NCBI GenBank assembly: GCA_027327915.1
Contig: DAHVWT010000015.1
Location: 1-33,714, forward strand
Length of the DNA stretch: 33,714 bases
Reading direction: 5' to 3'
DNA from: Elusimicrobiota bacterium
GTDB taxonomy: Bacteria > Elusimicrobiota > Elusimicrobia > UBA1565 > UBA9628
The position numbers and the translations under genes were made by a program. Shown here piece by piece: positions 19,413-26,897 of this stretch. Below the pieces are notes generated by a model. That model was not told the DNA's origin, did no database searches, and worked only from the letters and a program-made list of their open reading frames with translations. The stretch's first letter is position 1. The number at the start of each line of letters is the position of its first letter.

Positions 19413-20553
19413 TCAGCAATTGCCGGCTGATCACGAGCTGCTGGATCTGGCTTGAGCCTTCGCCGATCTGGTAGAGCTTGGCGTCGCGGAAATACCGCTG
19501 GACGGGAGAATCGAGCGATCCCCCTTCGGGACCGATGAGATCGACGATCTCGGTCGCGGCCCTCATGGCGAGATCGCCGCTGATGAGCTTCGCCATCGAC
19601 GCCTCGCGGGCGAAAGGCTTCCCCGAGTCCAGAAGCCACGCCGCGCGATGCGTCAGCAGTCTCGCGGCGTCGATTTCCGACGCGATCTGCGCCAACGTTT
19701 TCTGCGCGTAGGTGAGCCCCGGCGAGGGGATATCCAGGCCATAGTCCGCGGGACGGGCCTTGACGCGGCGGATCCCCTCCTCGAGGGCGGCCCGGGCGAT
19801 GCCGACGGAGACAGCCGCGATCGCGACCCGTCCGGCATCGAGGACGCGCATGGCGTCCCTGAAGGCGCCGCCCACCTTGCCCACCACGTTTTCGGCCGGA
19901 AGCCGCATCTGGTGCAGATGGAGTTGGGCCGTGTCGGAGGCCCGGATGCCCATTTTCTTTTCGATCTTGCCGACACCGAGGCCGGGAACGCCTTTCTCGG
20001 CCACGAAGGCCGTGAGCTGGGGCTTGCCGTTCCCATCCGTACGCGCGAAGATGACGTAAATCCCGGCCACCGAGCCCTGCGTCGTGAAAGTCTTCGAGCC
20101 GTTGAGAATCCAGCCGCTTCCGTTCGCGGCGGCCCGGGTCTTGATAGAGGCGGCGTCCGAGCCCGCGCCCGGCTCGGTCAAGGCCCAGGCGCCCAGGGCC
20201 TCGCCGGTGGCCAGCCGGGGCAGGTAGCGCCTTTTTTGGTCCTCGTTGCCGTGCAGGAAAAGGTGGTTGGCGCAAAGCCCGTTATGGGACTCGACCGTCA
20301 AGGCGAGCGCCGCATCCGCCCGCCCGAGCTCTTCGAGGACGAGGCAAAGGCTCAAGGCGTCAAGGCCCATGCCGCCGTAATCACGCGGAAGGACGATCCC
20401 GAAGAGCCCCTCTCGAGCAAGCTTCTTCGCGAGATCCCAGGGAAACGCCTCTTTGCGGTCGTTCTCCTGCGCCCGAGGGATAATCTCCCCCTCGCAAAAA
20501 TCCCGGACGCGCTTTTGGAGTTTCAGTCGCTCCGGTCCCAGATCGAATTCCAT
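19405..20553 (-). CDS. Acyl-CoA dehydrogenase
   Basis: ALTEPGAGSDAASIKTRA, GSKTFTTQGSVAGIYVIFART, RYFRDAKLYQIGEGSSQIQQLVISRQLL. Confidence 0.96.
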   Translation of the reverse strand: MEFDLGPERLKLQKRVRDFCEGEIIPRAQENDRKEAFPWDLAKKLAREGLFGIVLPRDYGGMGLDALSLCLVLEELGRADAALALTVESHNGLCANHLFLHGNEDQKRRYLPRLATGEALGAWALTEPGAGSDAASIKTRAAANGSGWILNGSKTFTTQGSVAGIYVIFARTDGNGKPQLTAFVAEKGVPGLGVGKIEKKMGIRASDTAQLHLHQMRLPAENVVGKVGGAFRDAMRVLDAGRVAIAAVSVGIARAALEEGIRRVKARPADYGLDIPSPGLTYAQKTLAQIASEIDAARLLTHRAAWLLDSGKPFAREASMAKLISGDLAMRAATEIVDLIGPEGGSLDSPVQRYFRDAKLYQIGEGSSQIQQLVISRQLLNG

Positions 20554-20617
20554 GGCCGGATCATCTTAGAAAATGAGAAGCGAGGACGCCAGATGATGAT
20601 GGAGGACTTTAAATAGA

Positions 20618-20696
20618 TTGATTACGATCATTGATTAATATCAATTTAATTAATTGACCATGATCATAGGTCTGGGCCGGCCTCCCGCGATATACT
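20618..20696 (+). promoter_or_regulatory. Putative CRP/FNR-family regulated promoter: three dyads plus -10 TATACT
   Basis: TTGAT-TACG-ATCAT (20618-20631), TTGAT-TAAT-ATCAA (20631-20644, perfect FNR-type consensus), TTGAC-CATG-ATCAT (20654-20667), TATACT (20691-20696); no good -35. Confidence 0.5.
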
Positions 20697-20730
20697 AAAG
20701 CCGTCAAGGATGGAATAAGGAGAACAAGCC

Positions 20731-21177
20731 ATGAACAACCAGACGATCAAGACCCCATTTGCCGGCCGCTTGGCCGTCGCCGCGGCGGCCATCACCGTCT
20801 TCTCGGCGGGCGCCTTCGCCGGAGCCTTCGACGAACTCGCCTCCCTGGCCCAGGCGGGTCAGCCTGTCTCCGGCGGCTACTTCGAGGGCTCCAAGGCCTC
20901 CCAGGCCCCGGATGTCATCGTGGCCCCGAAGAATATCCTGACCGTCCGCAAGGGCGTCGACGCCACCCTTCCGATGACGCCCCCGCCAAGCCTCCTGCCC
21001 GGCAAGAAGGCGCAGAACCTCTACAATGCCCCCAACCCGATCCACATCCTTCCCAGCGAGCCGGTGCACATCCTTCCGTACGTGGGCAAGCGCTCCAAGA
21101 AGCAGACCCGCCACATCCTTCCCTGGGGAGTGGCCACCCCGGTTCCCGGCTTCGCCGTCGACGGCAAGAAGCTCTAG
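20731..21177 (+). CDS. Small secreted protein of unknown function with three HILP motifs
   Basis: SD AAGGAG upstream; N-terminal signal peptide (LAVAAAAITVFSAGAFAGAF); C-terminal IHILPSEPVHILPYVG...RHILPWG. Confidence 0.75.
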   Translation: MNNQTIKTPFAGRLAVAAAAITVFSAGAFAGAFDELASLAQAGQPVSGGYFEGSKASQAPDVIVAPKNILTVRKGVDATLPMTPPPSLLPGKKAQNLYNAPNPIHILPSEPVHILPYVGKRSKKQTRHILPWGVATPVPGFAVDGKKL

Positions 21178-21275
21178 CTTAACCGCTGATACGGGGCCAA
21201 GACCACCGCTACGGCAACGGACCGCTTTCGCCGTCGGCTGCCCGCGCTTCTCGTTTTTGCTTTAATGACTCCGTT

Positions 21276-22493
21276 ATGAAACCCGCCCCCTCCAAGAAGC
21301 TGACCTCCCTGCCCCCCTATCTTTTCGTCCGCCTCAACGCCCTGAAGGCCAAGGCGAAGGCAGACGGGCTTGACATCATCGACCTTGGCCAGGGGAGCCC
21401 CGACCTCCCGACGGCTCCGCATATCGTGGAGGCCTTGCGTCTGGCCGCCGGCGACGCCCAAACGCACCGTTATCCGCCGTCAGACGGCCTGCCGGAGCTG
21501 CGCGAGGCGATCGCATCCTGGTACCGCAGGCGCTTCGACGTAGCCCTGAACCCGAACACGGAAGTCCTCCCCCTCATCGGTTCTAAAGAAGGGATCGCCC
21601 ATCTCTTGATGGCCCTTCTTGAGCCCGGGCAAGGGGTCCTGGTCCCAAGCCCCTGCTACCCCGTCCACTACAACGGCGTCGTGCTCGCCGGAGGCAAGGC
21701 GAATATCATGCCCCTCAAGGAGGAGCGCGGCTTCCTGCCGGACCTTAAAGCCGTCCCCTCTCCCGTCGCGAGGCGAAGCAAGATTCTCATCCTCAATTAC
21801 CCCAACAACCCGACGGGGGCCGTCGTCGAAGACATCGCATTCCTCAAGGAAGCCCTGGACTTCTCCAAAAAATACGGATGCCTCGTGGTCTACGACAACG
21901 CCTATTCGGAGCTCTCCTTCGACGGCTACGTCGCGCCCTCCATCCTTCAGCTCCCGGGCTCCAAGGAGCGCGCGATCGAGTTTCACTCCTTCTCCAAGAC
22001 TTTCTCGATGGCGGGCTGGCGCGTGGGCTTCGCCGTGGGGAACGCCGAGGCCGTCGGCCATCTCGCCAAGTTCAAGGGCTTTCTCGACTACGGCATCCCC
22101 GCTTTCATCCAAAAGGCCGCCGCCGCGGCTTTAAACGGCCCCGAGGACTGCGTCCGCGAGGCGCGGCGGGTCTACCAGAGCCGGCGCGACGTCCTCGTTT
22201 CGGCCCTGGGCGAGGCAGGATGGCCGGTCAAGCCGCCCAAGGCGGCCATGTACGTCTGGGGACGGCTTCCCGACGCCGCGAGAAAAATGGGCTCCCTCGA
22301 GTTTTCCGAACGCCTCATCCTGGAAAAGGGCGTCGTCATTTCCCCCGGCTCCGGATTCGGCCCGCTCGGGGAAGGATATGCCCGCTTTTCCCTCGTCGCG
22401 CCCGAGGAGAGGCTGCGCGAGGCGGCAAGCCGGATCAAGTCCTTCATCGCCTCGTTGTCGCCGTCGAAGGGCCGGGCTCTCGCCCACTCTTAG
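21276..22493 (+). CDS. PLP-dependent class I/II aminotransferase (AlaC / LL-DAP aminotransferase-like)
   Basis: IDLGQGSPDLPTAPHI, YPPSDGLPELREAIASWY, LNYPNNPTGAV, DNAYSELSFDGY, SFSKTFSMAGWRVGFAVGN (PLP Lys). Confidence 0.94.
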   Translation: MKPAPSKKLTSLPPYLFVRLNALKAKAKADGLDIIDLGQGSPDLPTAPHIVEALRLAAGDAQTHRYPPSDGLPELREAIASWYRRRFDVALNPNTEVLPLIGSKEGIAHLLMALLEPGQGVLVPSPCYPVHYNGVVLAGGKANIMPLKEERGFLPDLKAVPSPVARRSKILILNYPNNPTGAVVEDIAFLKEALDFSKKYGCLVVYDNAYSELSFDGYVAPSILQLPGSKERAIEFHSFSKTFSMAGWRVGFAVGNAEAVGHLAKFKGFLDYGIPAFIQKAAAAALNGPEDCVREARRVYQSRRDVLVSALGEAGWPVKPPKAAMYVWGRLPDAARKMGSLEFSERLILEKGVVISPGSGFGPLGEGYARFSLVAPEERLREAASRIKSFIASLSPSKGRALAHS

Positions 22494-23271
22494 CGGAACG
22501 CGCGGAGATCTTCGAAGCTCCCACGATCCACGCCAACATCCGGCTTTCAAAGCGCGCATCGGCGAACATTTGAACGCCGTGCCCCCCCGAGCCCTTGATG
22601 AACTCCACATGGGGACTTTGCGCCGCGAGCGCCCGGGCGCTCGCGAAGGCGTAGGCGTCGTCCGGGGAAGCGGCGACCGCGACCGGCCCCCGGGACGGCC
22701 GGGCCAGACGGACGCCTCGATACTCGACCCCCGGCGATAAAAGCGCCATCCAAGCGATGCGGCGATCCTCCTGATAGACGGCCGCGGCCAAGTTGGCTCC
22801 GATCGAGGCTCCGATCATCCCGACGGGACTCGCGGGAGCGAGACGCCTGATCTCGCGGATGGCGGCCCTCAGGTCCTCCGTCGCCGAAGTCCAAGCCCGC
22901 CGCCGATCGAGAGCCGACCGGAAATCCTCGCGGCCGCGCGGGCCCGCCTTGCTCTCTCCGTGCCCCCGAAGGTCGATCGCCATGGTCCCGAAGCCTTTTT
23001 TCCAAAGCATCGGGGAAAAAGCTCCCCACTCGCCCTTGCCGGACTCCGCTCCATGGATCAGAAGCACGACGGGAAGGCGGCGGCGCGGGGGATGGTAGAG
23101 GCCGGATATCCTCCAGCCGTCCCGGGTTTCTATCGGCACTCCCGAAACCTCCGGGGTCGTCGACGCCGCGGCGACGGCGGGGAGCATCCGCATGGCGGCC
23201 CCGAGAAACAACCAGGCCGCCGCGGCGGCGGCAGCAGCAGCTTGCGGGCGCCGGACCCTTTGTAGTAGCAT
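22444..23271 (-). CDS. Secreted alpha/beta hydrolase (dienelactone hydrolase-like)
   Basis: VVLLIHGAESGKGEWGAFSPMLWKKGFGTMAIDLRGHGES, MIGASIGANLAA (nucleophile elbow GASIG), C-terminal GGHG. Confidence 0.85.
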   Translation of the reverse strand: MLLQRVRRPQAAAAAAAAAWLFLGAAMRMLPAVAAASTTPEVSGVPIETRDGWRISGLYHPPRRRLPVVLLIHGAESGKGEWGAFSPMLWKKGFGTMAIDLRGHGESKAGPRGREDFRSALDRRRAWTSATEDLRAAIREIRRLAPASPVGMIGASIGANLAAAVYQEDRRIAWMALLSPGVEYRGVRLARPSRGPVAVAASPDDAYAFASARALAAQSPHVEFIKGSGGHGVQMFADARFESRMLAWIVGASKISARSAKSGREPGPSTATTRR

Positions 23272-23306
23272 CCTTCGGGAATTAAATCAAACTTCCTGGA
23301 GGCTCG

Positions 23307-24335
23307 ATGAAAGCAACGGAAAGCCGCGTCAAGCAAAAGAAAGCATCGGAAGGCAAAAGATTTTATCGCGGAATGCCGTGGCCTTCCGTGGCCATCTGCT
23401 GCCTCCTACTGCCTTCCGCGGCCTTCTCCCAAAAGGCGGGAGGCGCCATGCAGCCGTCGGCCGGCGGGGCGACTCCCCCCAAGGGGACGCTCGTGACCGT
23501 CGACGGGGCCCCCATCACGCGCGCCGAGGTCGCGGACCAAGTCTGGAGCCTTTACGCGAACCAGACGCTCAACCAAATGGTGGACCGCATCGTCATGGAT
23601 CACGCTCTCAATGCCTGGAAAGCCAATCTCTCGGCGAAGGAAAAGGCCGCCGAGAAAAAGGAGGTTTCGGAGCGCCTGGGACGCATCCAAAGCCAATTCG
23701 GAAGCCCCGCCGACTTCGCCGCGAGCTTGAAGCGCCGCGGCCTGACCGAGGAAGCCATCCGCAAGGACATCCTGCGCCAAGTCCAGTTGGAACGCATGGT
23801 GGCCCAGGCCGAGAAGATCAGCGTCACGTCTAACGACATCAAAAACTACTTTGAGCAAAACAAGAACAAGCTCGGCCAGCCCGAGGCCGTCCATCTTTAC
23901 TATCTTCTCGCGCCCACGCGGCAGAAGGCCGAGGAATACGAGGCGGCGATCAAGGCGGGGGCCGACTTCAAGAAATTCTCCGCGCAACTGTCCAAGGCCA
24001 GCCCCGGCAACCCCGGCATCGGAGGCGACCTGGGCTTCGTCAGCCGGGGAGTCCTCACCCAGCAGGTCGACAAGGTCGTCTTCGACCTCCCTGTCGGGGA
24101 AGTCTCGCCCATCGTCCAGACCCCGTCGGGCTTCAGCATCTTCGAGGTGGCGGCGAAGCGCGAGGCGAAACCGGCGGTCTTCGACGAGAAGACGAAACAA
24201 GAGCTTCATGCGGCGCTGCTGCTCCAAAAAATCAATCAGGCCCTCCCCGCCTTCATCGCGGCCCAGAGACGCCAAGCGAAGATCGTGACCTCCCAGGACG
24301 TCACGAAGGGCGCCGCCGCGGCCGCGGCTCCTTGA
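23307..24335 (+). CDS. Parvulin-type peptidyl-prolyl cis-trans isomerase (SurA/PrsA-like)
   Basis: SurA-N-like helical region, then AVHLYYLLAPTRQKAEEYEAAIKAGADFKKFSAQLSKASPGNPGIGGDLGFVSRGVLTQQVDKVVFDLPVGEVSPIVQTPSGFSIFEV. Confidence 0.93.
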   Translation: MKATESRVKQKKASEGKRFYRGMPWPSVAICCLLLPSAAFSQKAGGAMQPSAGGATPPKGTLVTVDGAPITRAEVADQVWSLYANQTLNQMVDRIVMDHALNAWKANLSAKEKAAEKKEVSERLGRIQSQFGSPADFAASLKRRGLTEEAIRKDILRQVQLERMVAQAEKISVTSNDIKNYFEQNKNKLGQPEAVHLYYLLAPTRQKAEEYEAAIKAGADFKKFSAQLSKASPGNPGIGGDLGFVSRGVLTQQVDKVVFDLPVGEVSPIVQTPSGFSIFEVAAKREAKPAVFDEKTKQELHAALLLQKINQALPAFIAAQRRQAKIVTSQDVTKGAAAAAAP

Positions 24336-24342
24336 GGAACCC

Positions 24343-24678
24343 ATGAGTTTCCTCAAGCCGTCCCTCCCCGAGATCACCGTGGAGGAGCTCAAGACCAAGA
24401 TGGACCGTAAAGACCGGTTCATCCTCATTGACGTGCGCGAACCCCACGAGTTCGACCAGGCCCGCATTCCAGGGGCGAGACTGATCCCCCTCGGGACCCT
24501 GGAGAGTTGTCTCGCGCAATTGAACAAGTTCGACGAGATCGTGATCCATTGCCGCTCCGGCGGACGCTCGGCCCGGGCCGTGCACTTCCTGTGCGCCAGG
24601 GGCTTTCGCGCCTTCAACCTCGCCGGCGGCATCCAGGCCTGGTGCGAGCGCATCGACCCGTCGATATCCGTCGACTAG
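24343..24678 (+). CDS. Rhodanese-like domain protein
   Basis: FILIDVREPHEFDQARIPGARLIPLGTLE, IVIHCRSGGRSARAVHFLCARGFRAFNLAGGIQAW. Confidence 0.95.
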   Translation: MSFLKPSLPEITVEELKTKMDRKDRFILIDVREPHEFDQARIPGARLIPLGTLESCLAQLNKFDEIVIHCRSGGRSARAVHFLCARGFRAFNLAGGIQAWCERIDPSISVD

Positions 24679-25458
24679 TTGCCCGAGCTCCCCGAGATCG
24701 AAGTCTCGAGGCTCGTCCTGGCCCCCGGGCTCGAGGGAGACACCCTGCTCTCCTGCCGTGTGCTGCCCCCGGGCTTTTACCGCAATCCCTCCGCGCGGGA
24801 GCTGAAGCGGCGGGCGGGCCGGGCCATCCGCCGCCTCTCGCGCCGCGGAAAATATCTCGTCATCGAGATGGAGGGTTCGCCTCCGCTCATCCTCCATCTC
24901 GGGATGTCGGGAAGGATCCTCCTTGACGGCCATGGTTCCCACGAGCGCTTCGAGATCCGCACGGCCAGACATCGCGTCTCGATCTGCGATCCCCGCCGAT
25001 TCGGGCGCGTCCTCTCGCGCCTGCCCAAGCTCGGCATCGAGCCGATCGATCCGGGCTTTTCGGCGCGGACCCTCGGGAACATCCTGCGGGGGCGCAAGGC
25101 GCCGGTCAAGGCCCTTTTAATGGATCAGCGGCTCGTGGCCGGACTCGGCAACATCTACGCGACGGAAGCCCTCTTCGAGGCCGGCATCCGGCCAGGCCGG
25201 GCGGGCGGACGCCTCTCCTCCAAGGAGATCGCGCGGCTCGCGCTCTCCTGCGCGAGAGTGCTGCGCCGGGCCATTCGCCTGGGCGGCAGCACTCTCGTGG
25301 ACGAAGCCTTTTTGGACCCCCTGGGGAGGCCGGGCCGCGCGGGAGGCGCCGTCGCCGTCTATGGGCGCGCCATCGGCCGGTGCGGGCACCCTTTGCGCCT
25401 CACGCGCCGCCTCATCGCGGGCCGGCGGGCGACCTACTGCCCCGCATGTCAAAGGTAG
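24679..25458 (+). CDS. mutM: Formamidopyrimidine-DNA glycosylase
   Basis: TTG start giving MPELPEIE; LILHLGMSGRILL; LMDQRLVAGLGNIYATEALFEAGIRP; C-terminal zinc-finger-like region ending YCPACQR. Confidence 0.95.
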   Translation: MPELPEIEVSRLVLAPGLEGDTLLSCRVLPPGFYRNPSARELKRRAGRAIRRLSRRGKYLVIEMEGSPPLILHLGMSGRILLDGHGSHERFEIRTARHRVSICDPRRFGRVLSRLPKLGIEPIDPGFSARTLGNILRGRKAPVKALLMDQRLVAGLGNIYATEALFEAGIRPGRAGGRLSSKEIARLALSCARVLRRAIRLGGSTLVDEAFLDPLGRPGRAGGAVAVYGRAIGRCGHPLRLTRRLIAGRRATYCPACQR

Positions 25459-25464
25459 GACGGC

Positions 25465-25956
25465 TCAGGCCTGGAACCGCCCCTTAAAACTCTTCTCGAG
25501 CTCCCGGGAGACGGCTCGTCGCTTGAGATCCTCGCGGCGGTCGGGGCCGCGCTTGCCGCGCGCGAGCGCCAGGCTCACTTTCGCCCAGCCCCGCTTCGAG
25601 AAATAAAGCTCAAGAGGGACGATCGTCAGCCCTCGAGCGTCAAGCCGCCCCGAAAGCCTGTGAATCTCGGAGCGGTGGAGAAGCAGCTTGCGCGGACGCC
25701 TGGGATCGGGAGGGGCGATCGTCGCCATAGGGTAGTTCGGGATGTGGAGATTCCAGAGATAGGCCGCGCCGCGCTCGATCCGGCCGAAGGCCCCGGCGAG
25801 CGAGGCGCCTTTCGTGCGCAGGGATTTTACCTCCGACCCGTCGAGGACGATTCCGGCCTCGTAGGTCTCCAGGATCTCGTAGGAGCGCCGGGCGTCGCGA
25901 TTGGCCGCCAGGACCTGCCGCTCCCCTTCCTCGTTGGATTTTTTGCTGGCGCCCAT
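25465..25956 (-). CDS. smpB: SsrA-binding protein SmpB
   Basis: ANRDARRSYEILETYEAGIVLDGSEVKSLRTKGASLAGAFGRI, YFSKRGWAKVSLALARGKRGPDRREDLKRR. Confidence 0.96.
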   Translation of the reverse strand: MGASKKSNEEGERQVLAANRDARRSYEILETYEAGIVLDGSEVKSLRTKGASLAGAFGRIERGAAYLWNLHIPNYPMATIAPPDPRRPRKLLLHRSEIHRLSGRLDARGLTIVPLELYFSKRGWAKVSLALARGKRGPDRREDLKRRAVSRELEKSFKGRFQA

Positions 25957-25994
25957 GATCGTTTTGTTTTTGTAGAATAGCAATCTTTATGGAC

Positions 25995-26078
25995 GGGCAG
26001 GTGGCGGAACTGGCAGACGCGCACGGCTCAGGACCGTGTGGCCGCAAGGCCTTGGGGGTTCAAGTCCCCCCTTGCCCA
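25995..26078 (+). tRNA. tRNA-Leu (anticodon CAG)
   Basis: Acceptor GGGCAGG/CTTGCCC, anticodon arm CACGG-CTCAGGA-CCGTG, long variable arm, T arm GGGGG-TTCAAGT-CCCCC; CCA not encoded. Confidence 0.93.
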
Positions 26079-26081
26079 AGA

Positions 26082-26897
26082 TTGGCGCTGTTTCTGGCGG
26101 TCTTACTGACGGCTCTCTCGGCGGCCGCGCCGATCGTCCGGGCTCAAGAGCCGTTGCAGTATCCTCCCCCGCCCGAGGAGCCGGATGCCCGGCAAAAAGC
26201 CGCCCAACCGCCGCCCGTCACCCTCGATCAGGCCCTGCTCGAGGCCAAGAGCGCCAACGCCGTCGAAAGGCGCCAGGGCGCTTCGGATTTAGGGTTGCTT
26301 CGCGTCAAGGCGGCCTCGGGTACCCTTGTCGACATGCTGTTAAGTGACCCCGATTCCTCGGCGCGCCAGGCCGCCGCGATATCGCTCGCGATGGTAGGAG
26401 CCCAATCGGCCGCTCCCGAGCTCATCAAGGCCCTTCAGGACAAGGACGAGGCCGTGCGGCTCTCGAGCATTGAGTCGCTGGGCATTCTCAAAGCCTCCTC
26501 GGCCGAGGAGGATCTCATCAAGCTCCTTCAAAGCCCCGACCTCGCGACCGCCAGGGCCTCGGCCATGGCCCTGGGCCTCATCGGGTCTCCCAAGGCCGCC
26601 GGGGCCCTCAAAGCCGCGCTCCAGAGCCGTGACGAGGGTGTGCGCGTCGAGGCCGCCGTCGCGCTCGCGAGCCTTGGGGACGCCTCGGGGCTTGCGGCGG
26701 CCCGTCAGCTCCTCCAAAACAGCAAGTCATCCTGGGTCCGCATGCGGGCCGCCTACGCCATCTCCTTGATGGGGACTTCCGCCGACGTGAACCTCCTCGC
26801 GACCGCGATTCTAAAGGAGAAGGACCCCGCCGCCCGCCGGGCCTTGCTCCAATCCCAAAAGATGCTTGAAGCCAAAACGGCAGCGTCGGCGCCGTGA
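26082..26897 (+). CDS. Secreted HEAT-repeat (PBS lyase HEAT-like) protein
   Basis: TTG start giving a signal peptide (LALFLAVLLTALSAAAPIVRA-QEP), then repeated RQAAAISLAMVGAQSAAPELIKALQDKDEAVRLSSIESLGIL units. Confidence 0.85.
   Translation: MALFLAVLLTALSAAAPIVRAQEPLQYPPPPEEPDARQKAAQPPPVTLDQALLEAKSANAVERRQGASDLGLLRVKAASGTLVDMLLSDPDSSARQAAAISLAMVGAQSAAPELIKALQDKDEAVRLSSIESLGILKASSAEEDLIKLLQSPDLATARASAMALGLIGSPKAAGALKAALQSRDEGVRVEAAVALASLGDASGLAAARQLLQNSKSSWVRMRAAYAISLMGTSADVNLLATAILKEKDPAARRALLQSQKMLEAKTAASAP

Noticed and set aside
23210-23260. GCC/GCG/GCA-rich tract
   Set aside because: Explained as the poly-Ala hydrophobic core of the hydrolase signal peptide.
23406-24653. 415-aa ORF on the - strand
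   Set aside because: Antisense to the PPIase and rhodanese genes; shadow ORF.
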